The notes: generated by a model from the letters alone, not told the origin. Positions 17,607 through 27,478 are shown, counted from the first letter of the stretch. The stretch: 64,000 nucleotides of DNA from an uncultured Flavobacteriaceae bacterium (GCA_938029725.1 CALHGE010000002.1:62001-126000), one strand, 5' to 3'. Numbers and translations are program-made.

Positions 17607-19817
17607 TTAGTCTCTTCTAGGTTTACGATCTCTAGTATCTCTACCACGGCCGCGATCACGATCATTACTACGTGGTGGTCTTTCAACATAACCTTCTGGT
17701 TTTGGTAAAAGTGCTTTACGAGAAACTTTCTCTTTACGCGTTCTAGGATCTGTACCTAAGTACTTCACTTCAAACTCGTCACCCATATTAACAACATCAG
17801 TAACATTTTCTGTGCGTTCCCAAGCTAGTTCGGATACGTGTAATAAAGTCTCGTTACCAGGAGCATCAAGATATTCTACCACAGCACCAAAATCAAGCAT
17901 CTTAATTACTTTAACTTGGTAAGATTCGTTCATTTGAGGTTTGAACAGAATAGAATCTATTTTTGCCATAACAGCATCAATACCCTTACTACCTACACCT
18001 AAAATTTCTACGATACCTTCTTCCGTAACTGGATCTTCGTTAATTACGATAGTGGTCTCAGTCTCCTTTTGCATTTCTTGAATCACTTTTCCTCCTGGTC
18101 CAATTAACGCTCCGATAAACTCATTAGGAACACGTCTTGTTACCATTGTTGGTGCATGTTCTTTAACTTCTGTTGCTGGAGTAGCAATTGTATCAGTTAA
18201 TTTTTCTAAAATATGCAAACGGCCATTTCGTGCTTGCTGTAGTGCATTCACTAAAATCTCATAAGAAAGTCCTTTTACTTTAATATCCATTTGGCAAGCA
18301 GTAATACCTTCAGAGGTACCAGTTACTTTAAAATCCATGTCACCCAAGTGATCTTCATCACCTAAGATATCAGAAAGAACAGCATATTTTCCAGATTCAG
18401 CATCAGAGATTAAACCCATTGCGATACCAGAAACGGGTCTTTTTAATTGAACACCAGCATCCATCATAGCCATTGTTCCAGCACATACAGTTGCCATAGA
18501 AGAAGAGCCGTTAGATTCTAATACTTCAGAAACTACACGCACAGTGTAAGGGCAATCTTCAGGAATCATTCCTTTTAATCCACGTTGCGCTAGATTACCA
18601 TGTCCAACTTCTCTACGAGAAGTTCCACGAATTGGTCTTGCTTCACCGGTACAAAAAGGAGGGAAGTTATAATGTAAATAGAAATTTTCTTCGCCTTCGA
18701 AAGATGGCATATCTATTTTGTTTGCGTCTCTAGAGGTTCCTAAAGTTACAGTAGCTAATGCTTGAGTTTCACCTCTCGTAAAAATTGCTGAACCGTGTGT
18801 AGAAGGAAGATAATCAATCTCACACCAAATTGGTCTAATTTGATCTGTTTGACGACCATCTAAACGTAAACCTTCGTTTAAGGTTAAATCTCTAATAGCT
18901 GCTTTTTCAGCTTTGCGGTAATAATCAGAAACCAAACCACCATAGTCTGCTAATTCTTCTTCAGAAAAAGTAGCTTTTATGTCTGCTTTAATTTCAGCAA
19001 ATGCAGCACTTCTTTCGTGTTTTGCTGATCCAGCTTTTGCTATAGCATATACTTTATCGTATGCCATATCATGAACCTTCTTCTCTAAATCTGCATCTGT
19101 TCTATCGCCTTCGTATTCACGAACTTCTTTCTTTCCAAATGCTTCAGCTAATCTTAACTGAGCAGCACATTGTGCTTTAATCGCTTCATGTGCAAACTTA
19201 ATAGCGTCTGCCATTTCGTCTTCTGAAATCTCATCCATTTCACCTTCAACCATCATCACAGAATCAGCAGAAGCACCGATCATCATATCGATGTCAGACT
19301 CTGCTAGTTGAGCTCTGGTTGGGTTGATCACAAATTCACCATTAATACGACCAACTCTTGCTTCAGAGATTGCGCACTCAAATGGAAAATCTGATAATTG
19401 GATAGCTGCAGAAGCTGCTAAACCTGCCATAGCATCTGGCATAACATTTTCGTCATGAGACATTAACTGTATCATCACTTGTGTTTCTGCTGTATAATCT
19501 TTTGGGAATAATGGACGTAAAACTCTGTCTACTAAACGCATGGTTAATACTTCGCCGTCACTTGGTCTCGCTTCTCTTTTGAAGAAACCACCAGGATAAC
19601 GACCTGCAGCTGCAAATTTCTCTCTGTAATCTACTGTTAAGGGTAGAAAGCCAAGGTCTTTTTGCTCATAATTGGAAACAACTGTACACAAGAGCATACA
19701 TTTTCCCGATGTCACAACAACAGAGCCATGTGCCTGTTTTGCTAGTTTTCCGGTTTCGATAGTAATTTCTCTACCATCGCCAAGGTCTATGACCTCTTTA
19801 AATACTTTTGGAATCAT
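17607..19817 (-). CDS. pnp: Polyribonucleotide nucleotidyltransferase (PNPase)
   Basis: 3'-5' phosphorolytic exoribonuclease of the RNA degradation machinery. The 736-residue protein has two RNase PH domains (second one with [13 protein letters not shown] and [30 protein letters not shown], including the catalytic Asp segment [18 protein letters not shown]). A KH domain ([22 protein letters not shown]) and an S1 domain ([18 protein letters not shown]) follow. The C-terminus is an Arg/Asp-rich tail ([19 protein letters not shown]), probably for RNA or partner binding. The gene is downstream of rpsO, the same order as in E. coli, with a hairpin-rich 237-bp gap. Confidence 0.98.
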   Translation of the reverse strand: MIPKVFKEVIDLGDGREITIETGKLAKQAHGSVVVTSGKCMLLCTVVSNYEQKDLGFLPLTVDYREKFAAAGRYPGGFFKREARPSDGEVLTMRLVDRVLRPLFPKDYTAETQVMIQLMSHDENVMPDAMAGLAASAAIQLSDFPFECAISEARVGRINGEFVINPTRAQLAESDIDMMIGASADSVMMVEGEMDEISEDEMADAIKFAHEAIKAQCAAQLRLAEAFGKKEVREYEGDRTDADLEKKVHDMAYDKVYAIAKAGSAKHERSAAFAEIKADIKATFSEEELADYGGLVSDYYRKAEKAAIRDLTLNEGLRLDGRQTDQIRPIWCEIDYLPSTHGSAIFTRGETQALATVTLGTSRDANKIDMPSFEGEENFYLHYNFPPFCTGEARPIRGTSRREVGHGNLAQRGLKGMIPEDCPYTVRVVSEVLESNGSSSMATVCAGTMAMMDAGVQLKRPVSGIAMGLISDAESGKYAVLSDILGDEDHLGDMDFKVTGTSEGITACQMDIKVKGLSYEILVNALQQARNGRLHILEKLTDTIATPATEVKEHAPTMVTRRVPNEFIGALIGPGGKVIQEMQKETETTIVINEDPVTEEGIVEILGVGSKGIDAVMAKIDSILFKPQMNESYQVKVIKMLDFGAVVEYLDAPGNETLLHVSELAWERTENVTDVVNMGDEFEVKYLGTDPRTRKEKVSRKALLPKPEGYVERPPRSNDRDRGRGRDTRDRKPRRD

Positions 19818-19904
19818 AAAATTGATTTTTACCCGATATTACTTTCGGGATTTTGTTAAACAAGGGTCATCCGGTTGTTGAGGCCGAACGGTTGTGTTGT
19901 TGTG

Positions 19905-20013
19905 TGTGCTGAAAGCACATGACCAATGAAAAACTGTGTGCAGCTTTTAGTTTGCTCTGAACCTGTTTCAGAATTTTATTTAAACATAAATATGTGCTGA
20001 AACAAGTTCAGCA
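19905..20013 (-). promoter_or_regulatory. pnp leader region with three short hairpins
   Basis: Three inverted repeats lie between rpsO and pnp: TGTGCT-GAA-AGCACA (19905-19919), TCTGAA-CCTGT-TTCAGA (19956-19972) and TGCTGAA-ACAAG-TTCAGCA (19995-20013). The last two share the core GAAC(A/C)(A/T)GTTTCAG type found in flavobacterial intergenic repeats. In E. coli a leader hairpin controls pnp through RNase III and PNPase; a similar role here is an inference. Confidence 0.45.
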
Positions 20014-20014
20014 T

Positions 20015-20047
20015 AAAAAAATAGGGGCTGAAAATTTTCAGCCCCTA
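20015..20047 (-). terminator. Terminator after rpsO
   Basis: A 26-bp uninterrupted palindrome (TAGGGGCTGAAAA/TTTTCAGCCCCTA) 7 nt after the rpsO stop, followed on the minus strand by exactly seven T and ATGC. Confidence 0.9.
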
Positions 20048-20054
20048 AGAAATA

Positions 20055-20324
20055 TTACTTTCTAATACCTAATTCTTTAATGAGCTCACGATATTTTACA
20101 ATGTCGTTTTTCATCATATAATCTAGAAGGCTTCTTCTTTTACCTACCAATTTCACTAATGAACGTTCGGTATTGTAATCTTTATGATTTTTTTTAAGGT
20201 GACCGGTCAAGTGATTGATACGGTGCGTAAACAATGCGATTTGACCTTCAGTAGAACCTGTGTTTTCTACTTTCCCGCCGTGTTTCTTAAAGATTTCGGC
20301 TTTTACTTCCTTTGTTAAATACAT
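20055..20324 (-). CDS. rpsO: 30S ribosomal protein S15
   Basis: Binds the central domain of 16S rRNA early in 30S assembly. The 89-residue protein carries the signature TGSTEGQIALFTHRINHLTGHLKKNHKDYNTERSLVKLVGKRRSLLDYM, matching S15 along its whole length including the rRNA-contacting residues. It is monocistronic by appearance: a strong terminator follows 7 nt after the stop, and a -7 box with a leader hairpin lies upstream. It is followed by pnp on the same strand. Confidence 0.98.
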   Translation of the reverse strand: MYLTKEVKAEIFKKHGGKVENTGSTEGQIALFTHRINHLTGHLKKNHKDYNTERSLVKLVGKRRSLLDYMMKNDIVKYRELIKELGIRK

Positions 20325-20356
20325 TCCAATATTATTTTTAATGATTCTTATGTACG

Positions 20357-20373
20357 TGACTGATTTTCAGTCA
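20357..20373 (-). promoter_or_regulatory. Hairpin at the 5' end of the rpsO leader
   Basis: Perfect 7-bp inverted repeat TGACTGA/TCAGTCA with a 3-nt loop, placed at the predicted transcription start of rpsO, 5 nt past the -7 box. It could be part of an S15-binding autoregulatory structure (inference). Confidence 0.45.
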
Positions 20374-20378
20374 AGCTG

Positions 20379-20386
20379 CAAAGATA
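20379..20386 (-). promoter_or_regulatory. Putative -7 box (TATCTTTG) for rpsO
   Basis: Exact TAnnTTTG match on the minus strand, about 55 nt before the rpsO ATG. No clear -33 TTTG. Confidence 0.5.
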
Positions 20387-20748
20387 AAAATATTTTACCA
20401 GTTGCGACCATAAGCACTCGATAATTTATAAAGATCTGGCCTTTGGTTTTTTTCGTTTCTTTTGAAAATAGCTCTTATCAGTAATCTAGATTGTTTTGCA
20501 AACCTCTCAAAACTTTATGGTTTTGTCTTGGTTGGTTTTCGCTACTTGTACACTGACTTTTGTAGTCTCAGAGCTGTCTTCTTCCTTGTCTAAAGTGTCA
20601 TAATCGCAATTAACGAGGAAGAGGAACAGGTTGTTCATGCCGTGAGAAGTATTAGAAAAGAAGAAATTGAGATTTTCATAAATACAGGTAATTTATAGTT
20701 CGTAGCCTTCGCGTTTTAGTACGATCTATTTTGAGCGCGTGCTTTCTG
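20387..20748. other. Intergenic stretch between rpsO promoter and accD terminator
   Basis: No gene is recognised. An open frame on the plus strand without a start codon (about 20583-20699, ending in FINTGNL) could be a gene remnant, but nothing supports it. Confidence 0.4.
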
Positions 20749-20795
20749 AAAAAAAATAATCGCCATTTGTAGGGGTATATTACAAATAGCGATTA
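20749..20795 (-). terminator. Terminator after accD
   Basis: Stem TAATCGC-TATTTGTA/TACAAATG-GCGATTA around a loop of about 9 nt, 25 nt after the accD stop, followed on the minus strand by eight T. Confidence 0.85.
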
Positions 20796-20819
20796 AAAAA
20801 ATGTTTAGATAAACGTATA

Positions 20820-21686
20820 CTAACTAGCCGATCGAACCGGATTATTCTGAATCAAATCAATATATAAGTTTATTTTGCTTTTCAAGTCACGACGGTGCGT
20901 AATAAAATCTAAGAACCCATGTTCTTTTAAAAATTCTGAAGACTGAAACCCTTCGGGTAAATCTTTACCGGTCGTATCTTTTACAATTCGAGGTCCGGCA
21001 AAGCCAATTAAGGCACCTGGTTCTGCAATGTTAATATCCCCTAGCATTGCATAAGACGCCGTTGTGCCGCCGGTTGTTGGGTCTGTGCATAGCGATATAT
21101 ATGGTAAACCGGCTTCCGCTAATTGTGCAAGCTTTGCTGAGGTTTTGGCTAATTGCATTAATGAAAGTGCTGCTTCCATCATTCGTGCTCCTCCTGATTT
21201 AGAAATCATTACAAAAGGAACTTTCTTTTTGATGGCATGGTCGATACCGCGAGCAATTTTTTCTCCAACGACGCTTCCCATAGAGCCGCCTATGAAATTG
21301 AAATCCATGCAACAGATTACTAGGTCTTTGCTAAAAGATTTTCCGAACCCTGTTCTTACAGCATCTATTAGCCCCGTCTTTTTTTGAGCGGCTATTAAAC
21401 GTTCTTTGTATTTCTTAGTATCCTCAAACTTTAAAGGATCCTTTGATGTCAGGTTTGCATCGAGCTCTTTGAACTTATTATCGTCGAAAAGAATTTGAAA
21501 ATATTCTTTACTACCGATGCGGACATGGTAGTCATCTTCCGGACTAACATAAAAATTCTTTGCTAAATCATCTGATTCTACAATCTTACCGGTAGGAGAT
21601 TTATACCAAAGACCTTTTGGGGTGTCTTTCTTTTCTTCGGTTGCTGTTTGTATTCCTTTTTCTTTTCGCTTAAACCACGCTGACAT
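20820..21686 (-). CDS. accD: Acetyl-CoA carboxylase carboxyltransferase subunit beta
   Basis: Part of the enzyme that makes malonyl-CoA for fatty-acid synthesis. The 288-residue protein has the crotonase-like core with [51 protein letters not shown], and [35 protein letters not shown]. The N-terminal [11 protein letters not shown] is typical. The four-cysteine zinc ribbon of E. coli AccD (about residues 27-50) is not present: the matching stretch [14 protein letters not shown]... has no Cys pairs. Loss of this ribbon appears normal for flavobacterial AccD. The gene follows fbaA, separated by a terminator. Confidence 0.96.
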   Translation of the reverse strand: MSAWFKRKEKGIQTATEEKKDTPKGLWYKSPTGKIVESDDLAKNFYVSPEDDYHVRIGSKEYFQILFDDNKFKELDANLTSKDPLKFEDTKKYKERLIAAQKKTGLIDAVRTGFGKSFSKDLVICCMDFNFIGGSMGSVVGEKIARGIDHAIKKKVPFVMISKSGGARMMEAALSLMQLAKTSAKLAQLAEAGLPYISLCTDPTTGGTTASYAMLGDINIAEPGALIGFAGPRIVKDTTGKDLPEGFQSSEFLKEHGFLDFITHRRDLKSKINLYIDLIQNNPVRSAS

Positions 21687-21785
21687 ATTCGCTGAATTAG
21701 AACTGGAAATTTACTAAAATTTTAAAGAGACTTTTTCAAAAAAGGCAATTAATTTTTTCAAAGCCCTTTCTGACTCGTTTGATGT

Positions 21786-21830
21786 CAAAAAGGGCTATTG
21801 AAAATAAGAAGCGCTATTTAAAATAAGCCC
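21786..21830 (-). terminator. Probable terminator after fbaA
   Basis: On the minus strand an imperfect stem AGGGCTTATT/AATAGCCCT begins at the fbaA stop codon and is followed by TTTTTGAC. Confidence 0.6.
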
Positions 21831-22897
21831 TATAAAGTATTGACGTTGTTTAGATCTTCGAAAGCTTTTTTCAAGCGTTCTACGAAAGTCTGTTCGCCTG
21901 CACGTAACCAAACTCTTGGGTCGTACTTCTTCTTGTTTGGCTCATCTGCGCCTTCAGGGTTTCCTATTTGGGTTTGTAGGTAGTCTTTGTTGTCTTGAAC
22001 ATAGTCTCTAACACCGGCAAGAAAAGCATACTGTAAATCAGTATCAATATTCATTTTGATTACGCCGTAACTGATACCTTCACGAATTTCTTCAACTGTA
22101 GAACCAGAACCACCATGAAAAACAAAATCAATATGATTGTGCTCTACTCCATATTTTTCTGAAATATGCTCCTGAGAATTTTTTAAGATTTTTGGCGTCA
22201 ACTTTACGTTTCCAGGCTTGTAAACTCCATGCACATTTCCAAAAGCAGCAGCGATAGTAAATCTAGGGCTTACTTTAGAAAGCTCTTCGTAAGCGTAAGC
22301 GACCTCTTCTGGTTGCGTGTATAATTTTGAATCATCAACATCAGAATTATCAACACCGTCTTCTTCACCTCCTGTGATGCCTAATTCGATCTCTAGAGTC
22401 ATATCCATTTTCGCCATGCGCTTAAGGTAAGTTGCGCAGATAGAAATGTTTTCTTCTAAAGGCTCTTCAGAAAGATCAATCATGTGCGAACTGAATAAAG
22501 ACTTGCCAGTTTCTGCATAATGCTTTTCACTAGCATCTAATAAACCGTCTATCCAAGGTAATAATTTCTTAGCCGCATGATCGGTATGTAAAATTACAGT
22601 CGCTCCATAAGCTTCTGCTAATTGGTGTACGTGTTTTGCTCCCGCAATAGCGCCTTGAATTGCAGCATTTTGGTTTTCATTAGAAAGACCTTTTCCAGCA
22701 TTAAACTGGGCTCCTCCATTTGAGAACTGAATGATCACAGGGGCATTTAGTGTTGCTGCTGTTTCTAAAACTCCATTTATAGTGTTTGAGCCAATTACGT
22801 TTACCGCCGGAAGAGCAAAGCCCTTTTCTTTAGCATAGTTGAAAATTTCTTGAACTTCATCACCTGTAGCAACGCCTGCTTTTATATTGTGAGCCAT
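21830..22897 (-). CDS. fbaA: Class II fructose-bisphosphate aldolase
   Basis: Zn-dependent aldolase of glycolysis and gluconeogenesis. The 355-residue length fits class IIA enzymes. It contains ALPAVNVIGSNTINGVLETA, the zinc-ligand segment GATVILHTDHAAKKLLPWIDG, MTLEIELGITGGEEDGV, the second metal region AAFGNVHGVYKPGNVKL, and the phosphate-binding HNHIDFVFHGGSGS and GVIKMNIDTDLQ. A TAnnTTTG box lies about 36 nt upstream. It is a single gene bounded by a terminator. Confidence 0.97.
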   Translation of the reverse strand: MAHNIKAGVATGDEVQEIFNYAKEKGFALPAVNVIGSNTINGVLETAATLNAPVIIQFSNGGAQFNAGKGLSNENQNAAIQGAIAGAKHVHQLAEAYGATVILHTDHAAKKLLPWIDGLLDASEKHYAETGKSLFSSHMIDLSEEPLEENISICATYLKRMAKMDMTLEIELGITGGEEDGVDNSDVDDSKLYTQPEEVAYAYEELSKVSPRFTIAAAFGNVHGVYKPGNVKLTPKILKNSQEHISEKYGVEHNHIDFVFHGGSGSTVEEIREGISYGVIKMNIDTDLQYAFLAGVRDYVQDNKDYLQTQIGNPEGADEPNKKKYDPRVWLRAGEQTFVERLKKAFEDLNNVNTL

Positions 22898-22932
22898 AAT
22901 ATTGTATTGGTTAATTTTATAAAATAACGGAG

Positions 22933-22940
22933 CAAAAGTA
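22933..22940 (-). promoter_or_regulatory. Putative -7 box (TACTTTTG) for fbaA
   Basis: Exact TAnnTTTG match on the minus strand, about 36 nt before the fbaA ATG. Confidence 0.45.
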
Positions 22941-23191
22941 CTAAAAATACAAGTGCAAGTTGAAGTGGGTGTTCAAAAGAAAAATAAAATTATGAGTTTG
23001 TCGGATAAAGGATTTCATTTTGGTTTTTGCGCAAAAATTAAATTAGATTTCTATTGAATCTTTAAATTCTAGCGTTTTAATTCGTGATAATCTCATAAAA
23101 TATATCGAATTTTTATAGGGTCTAGATTGGTATTTTTAATGTCCGATTGAAATTGCCTTGGTAATTTCGACCCTAAAAAAGGAGCTGGGTT

Positions 23192-25822
23192 TTAAAAAGG
23201 ATAATTAATTCCTATTTGTAAGACAGAATTGTCTAAAGAGAAATCTTGGAACCATCTTTCTGATAATTCGACAGCTGGATTATAGGTTTTAAAACCTAAA
23301 TCAGCACGGAGTACAAAATAAGTAAAGTCATAACGAAGGCCAAAACCAGAACCAAGCGCTATATCTTTAAGCGATTCAACACCGTTAAAGGTAGCTTCAG
23401 GGTCATCGACATTATCAAAGACATTCCAAATGTTTCCGGCATCAGCGAAAAGGGCTCCTTTAAGGTTTCCTACCATAGGAAAACGATATTCTAAGCTTAA
23501 GGTGATTTTTAGATTAGCTTCATTAAAATCGTTTCCTGCATTCGTGCGACCAGGGCCTAAGGAATAGGGTCTCCATGCGCGGTTATCATTCGAACCTCCT
23601 GCAAAGTAACTTCGTACAAAGGGGATGTTGTCTGAGTTGCCATAAGGCACTGCAATGCCTAAAAAGCTTCGAAATGCTAAAACATTTGAACGAGAAAGGT
23701 CCCAATATTTCACATAGTCGAATTCGGTCTTTAGGTATTGTGAGTAGGGTACGCCAAAGACTAAAAGGTCGGGGTCACCTACCAAGAGGTCTGTAGTGTC
23801 TTCGGTTTCAAAAGGGATAATATAAGACAGTGCTGAAAGTAAATTTCCGGCGCTTTCTATTTTAAATCTAAATTGTGAAAAACTATTATCTGTTACCCCT
23901 TTTCGGTTGGTGGTATTAAAAGTATAGTTGCTGGCAAAGATGAGGTTGTTTTCTGTAAGTCGCTTCTCTCTTTCGGAAATGCTTTTAACATCAATAAAAT
24001 CTTGTTGTCTAAAATCGGTAAGGTTTGTGCCTATAGGAATTCTACCTTCTAGTACATCGTCAATAAACCTTGTTGTGCCTGGTTCTGTATCATTGTTTAC
24101 CTCCGCTTGAGTCGTTAGATTGTTGTTGTCATTAAAGTAGTCTGGGTTTACAAATTCGTTTTTGAGTTTTGCGATAATGTTCAGGCGATCAAAAGTGTTT
24201 TGATAAACATTGAAAAATCGAGTTGGATTGAGATTTCTGACATATTGAACATTCAGTACTTCAAGGGTATTCTTTTTGAGCTCGTTTGGCGTCCAATTAT
24301 ACCCTAAAATGGTATTAAAGGTCTGTTTGTCTAAACCAATATTCTGTTGAAAACTGGTACCGATAGATAAATTCGTTTTGGGAAGCATGTAATTTGGGAT
24401 AATTCTATCCGTATTTACTAAGGGAAGCCATATTCTAGGAAAACCTAAATTTGCATCTGCACCAATCTCTGAAAATGAGTTTTCTGGTAGGTCGCTGCTT
24501 AATAGTCCGTAAGTTCCATTAGCAGAAATACTCAGGTTCTCAGCCCCTTTGAATACGTTTCTAATTAAAAGCGAAAGGCCTAATCCTACACCTACTTTTC
24601 TAAGACTAGATCGCGTGACTTCAAAATTAGGTGCAAAGGTATATTTTGGCTTCCTAGATAAATAAATATCTGCGGTCAAATTTGTTCGGGTACTGTCTTC
24701 AGCGAAGGTAATGGAGGGGTATTTAAAAACGTTCAAGCTGGTCAATTGTCGTAGGGTTCTAATGCGATCTAAATCGCGATACAAACTATCTTTTTTAAAA
24801 AAGATCGCATTCTTAAGCGTTTTCGGCTTAAAGCGTAGTTTGTTTCTATAATAAACTGTGTAGTCGCCAAATCGCTCGAATTTCAGTTCGCCATCAGTGT
24901 CGTTTGAAAGGTAATCTGTGTATACATTAATCTTGTTGAATTTAAAGACTTGATATTCTGAAGTGGTTACTGAATTTTCATCTCTTTTTTTTAGGTTATC
25001 GATATGTAATTCAATTTCCATCTTACGGTCATTTCCAGCTGTTGTAGTGTCGCTAATTACATCGTATTTGATAGAGCTTTCTTGAAAATCATAAACACCT
25101 CTGTTTCTAAAAATAGCAGTTAATCGCCCCCGTTCACTATTAAAATTTTCAAGATCAAATTGCTGTCCCGCTTTTACATAAGAATCTTTCTTTACTAAAT
25201 TGTAAATAGAATCTATGGCGCTTGATGCGACCTTATGAGAAACAGAATCTAACATATAAGGCTCGCCTAGGCTAATATTGTAATGTACAGCAACCCTTTG
25301 TTTTCGTTTTAAAAAATCAACATCATAATTCGTTTTGTTATTGAAATACCCTTTTGTGCTATAGTATGCCTTTAGGCGTTCTAAGGTTCTTCGGGTTTGC
25401 GTAGTGTCTAAAACCGCAGGGGCTTCACCTATTTTTTTTAACCATTCGCTGAATCCTTTAACCAAGAATGATTCTCCCAAACGGTTTACTTGCTTTTCAG
25501 ATAAAAAATTGGTTAATCGTTGTTTTCTTTTCGGCTTTTTAATAAGCCAATTTTGATATGAAGAATCGGGGTTGGTTTTGGCTAAGTTGTATAGATTTAA
25601 ACGCAAAGGGTAGCCAAATAGATTGCTATTAGGTTCTTGTATAATCAAGCTTTCAATATCCTCGCTGAGCACCTTTACACTATCGGCCCATATGGTATTT
25701 CGCTTTATCAGCAACTTATCATCAGCAACTCTTTTCAAAGAGTTGCAAGACGTCAGTGCCACGGCTATCAATAATAAGCCTATTTTAGCAGAACTTGTTT
25801 TAACGGGCAATGGGGTCCTCAT
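23192..25822 (-). CDS. tamL: TamA/BamA-family outer-membrane assembly lipoprotein (TamL-like)
   Basis: An 876-residue outer-membrane protein of the Omp85 superfamily. It starts with a lipoprotein signal whose lipobox ends at Cys26 (LLLIAVALTSC), followed by POTRA-like repeats over about residues 30-400. The C-terminal 16-strand barrel part shows FFAGGSNDNRAWRPYSLGPGR, the usual VRGF/Y-type loop region, and ends in an aromatic-type strand (SVLQIGINYPF). A lipid-anchored TamA relative (TamL) is characteristic of Bacteroidota. ATG at 25822 is chosen because it exposes the lipobox correctly; the longer frame would overlap the divergent neighbour. It shares a 36-bp divergent spacer with an RNA methyltransferase gene. 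Confidence 0.88.
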   Translation of the reverse strand: MRTPLPVKTSSAKIGLLLIAVALTSCNSLKRVADDKLLIKRNTIWADSVKVLSEDIESLIIQEPNSNLFGYPLRLNLYNLAKTNPDSSYQNWLIKKPKRKQRLTNFLSEKQVNRLGESFLVKGFSEWLKKIGEAPAVLDTTQTRRTLERLKAYYSTKGYFNNKTNYDVDFLKRKQRVAVHYNISLGEPYMLDSVSHKVASSAIDSIYNLVKKDSYVKAGQQFDLENFNSERGRLTAIFRNRGVYDFQESSIKYDVISDTTTAGNDRKMEIELHIDNLKKRDENSVTTSEYQVFKFNKINVYTDYLSNDTDGELKFERFGDYTVYYRNKLRFKPKTLKNAIFFKKDSLYRDLDRIRTLRQLTSLNVFKYPSITFAEDSTRTNLTADIYLSRKPKYTFAPNFEVTRSSLRKVGVGLGLSLLIRNVFKGAENLSISANGTYGLLSSDLPENSFSEIGADANLGFPRIWLPLVNTDRIIPNYMLPKTNLSIGTSFQQNIGLDKQTFNTILGYNWTPNELKKNTLEVLNVQYVRNLNPTRFFNVYQNTFDRLNIIAKLKNEFVNPDYFNDNNNLTTQAEVNNDTEPGTTRFIDDVLEGRIPIGTNLTDFRQQDFIDVKSISEREKRLTENNLIFASNYTFNTTNRKGVTDNSFSQFRFKIESAGNLLSALSYIIPFETEDTTDLLVGDPDLLVFGVPYSQYLKTEFDYVKYWDLSRSNVLAFRSFLGIAVPYGNSDNIPFVRSYFAGGSNDNRAWRPYSLGPGRTNAGNDFNEANLKITLSLEYRFPMVGNLKGALFADAGNIWNVFDNVDDPEATFNGVESLKDIALGSGFGLRYDFTYFVLRADLGFKTYNPAVELSERWFQDFSLDNSVLQIGINYPF

Positions 25823-25858
25823 AGAAGTCAAAAATACATTAAAAAATAGATTATTTTG

Positions 25859-26581
25859 ATGCTTAGCAAAAGCCAAATAAAACTAATACGAAGCTTACAG
25901 CAAAAAAAGTACCGAAATCAACTTGGACTATTTTTTGTTGAAGGAAAAAAGACGGTTCAAGAGCTTTTGGATTCTAACTTTAGGCCACATTCTATTTATG
26001 CAGAGGATGTAAATATGTTTTCTATTTCAGACGATAGCTTCACGCAAATCACAGCGGCTGATCTCAAGCAGATAAGTTCTCTTAAAAACCCGAATGGGGT
26101 CTTAGGTGTTTTTTATATCCCGAAAACTAAACCTGTAGATTTAAATGATTGGATCGTAGTCTTAGATGATATTCGCGACCCTGGTAACCTTGGAACAATT
26201 ATTCGGCTTTGTGATTGGTTTGGCATCAAAAATTTAGTTTGCTCTAGTAATACGGTAGATTGTTACAACCCAAAAGTGTTGCAGGCTACAATGGGTTCTA
26301 TTTCAAGAATTCATATTACTTATACAGCGCTTGATGTTTTTTTAAAGGGTTCTGAAATTCCCATATTTGGAGCATTTATGAATGGTGCATCGGTGTATTC
26401 TTCCAAACTTCCAGAAAAAGGAATGCTAATTTTAGGAAATGAAGGTAAAGGTATTTCAAAGGAAATTGAAACGCTAGTATCGAAAAAAATCACCATTCCC
26501 CAGCATGGAAATAAAACCACAGAAAGTTTGAACGTAGCTACTGCAACGGCTATTTTATTGAATGAAATCAGAAGAGTTTAG
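25859..26581 (+). CDS. TrmH/SpoU-family RNA 2'-O-methyltransferase
   Basis: A 240-residue SPOUT methyltransferase. The N-terminal substrate-binding part reads LIRSLQQKKYRNQLGLFFVEGKKTVQELL. The SpoU domain has VVLDDIRDPGNLGTIIRLCDWFG (motif 1), MLILGNEGKGIS (motif 2) and IPQHGNKTTESLNVATATAILL (motif 3), which form the SAM-binding knot. Whether it modifies 23S rRNA or tRNA cannot be told. The first ATG is at 25859; the TTG just before it is not needed. The divergent tamL start is 36 bp away, so the two promoters must overlap or lie within the genes. Confidence 0.93.
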   Translation: MLSKSQIKLIRSLQQKKYRNQLGLFFVEGKKTVQELLDSNFRPHSIYAEDVNMFSISDDSFTQITAADLKQISSLKNPNGVLGVFYIPKTKPVDLNDWIVVLDDIRDPGNLGTIIRLCDWFGIKNLVCSSNTVDCYNPKVLQATMGSISRIHITYTALDVFLKGSEIPIFGAFMNGASVYSSKLPEKGMLILGNEGKGISKEIETLVSKKITIPQHGNKTTESLNVATATAILLNEIRRV

Positions 26582-26674
26582 GCGCCTGTATTTTTAGATA
26601 CTTAAGGCGGTCATCGTACTTTATTAGAAAATATTCTTTCTTGGATAGCTATTTAGAGTATCAAAAATGGGCTT

Positions 26675-27418
26675 CTACTCAAATGTAAAATTGATAAATA
26701 GACCCCTTGTTCTCAAGGCATCTATATTTCCTGTCCATGGGCTATCTGTGCTGTTGTCAGGAACCAATTCATCTGAAATAGCAAAAACTCCACGAATAGA
26801 AGGAGTGAATTTGAAGTATTCTAAATAGAAATCGACACCGAAGCCTAATTCATAATTATAAACCCATTTTTTCATTCGAAAGGTGCCTGATGAATTGTCG
26901 TCTAAACTAGTTTCGTTGCTTCCTAGGTTGAGTGATGTCGAAGCTCCACCCACCAGAAAAGGTTTGAAATTGCCAAATCGTCTCGTGCTAACTTTCAATA
27001 GTAGCGGAAAGTTGATGTATGTTGATTTCACTTCACGTAGTGCATTTCTTTTTGCCAAGACCGGATCGGGTTCATTTCTGAATCCTGGAAAACCTAAAGT
27101 CCGAAGATTGTATGCTAGTCCCGGTTCAAAACGAAGATCCAAAAATTCATTGATACGCATTTCGCCAATAAGTCCTACCGTAAAGCCAAATGATTTGTCA
27201 ACTAGAATATCTGTTAAATTATTTCCTTGAGCATCTCGACCTAAATTATTTTTATAGTCAAATTTAAAATCATATTGATTTAACCCGAGATAGTATCCGT
27301 AGTTTAAGAATTTTTTGTCTTTGTTCTCAATATTGAGAATAGGCTTTTCATTAAACTGAGCTTCAAGGGGCAAAGCCAGGAGAAACATTCCTAGAAAAAG
27401 AAAAAACAATCGCATCAT
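26675..27418 (-). CDS. porT: PorT-like outer-membrane protein of the type IX secretion/gliding machinery
   Basis: A 247-residue predicted outer-membrane beta-barrel protein with signal peptide (MMRLFFLFLGMFLLALPLEAQ). It has alternating strands and the segments NYGYYLGLNQYDFKF, LDLRFEPGLAYN and YINFPLLLKVSTRRFGNFKPFLVGGAST, ending in the barrel-type strand GLFINFTFE. PorT is needed for T9SS-dependent secretion in Porphyromonas and for gliding in Flavobacterium. The location directly downstream of ubiE/menG, with only a 60-bp gap, matches the usual flavobacterial porT position. The call rests on this context plus barrel features. Confidence 0.8.
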   Translation of the reverse strand: MMRLFFLFLGMFLLALPLEAQFNEKPILNIENKDKKFLNYGYYLGLNQYDFKFDYKNNLGRDAQGNNLTDILVDKSFGFTVGLIGEMRINEFLDLRFEPGLAYNLRTLGFPGFRNEPDPVLAKRNALREVKSTYINFPLLLKVSTRRFGNFKPFLVGGASTSLNLGSNETSLDDNSSGTFRMKKWVYNYELGFGVDFYLEYFKFTPSIRGVFAISDELVPDNSTDSPWTGNIDALRTRGLFINFTFE

Positions 27419-27478
27419 TTAGTAGAATTAGAAAGAGTGTAAACGCGTTTGAAAAACCAATACTGAATTTGAATTAAC

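Noticed and set aside
20583-20699. Open frame ending FINTGNL as a gene remnant
   Set aside because: No start codon, no recognisable family and only about 38 codons.
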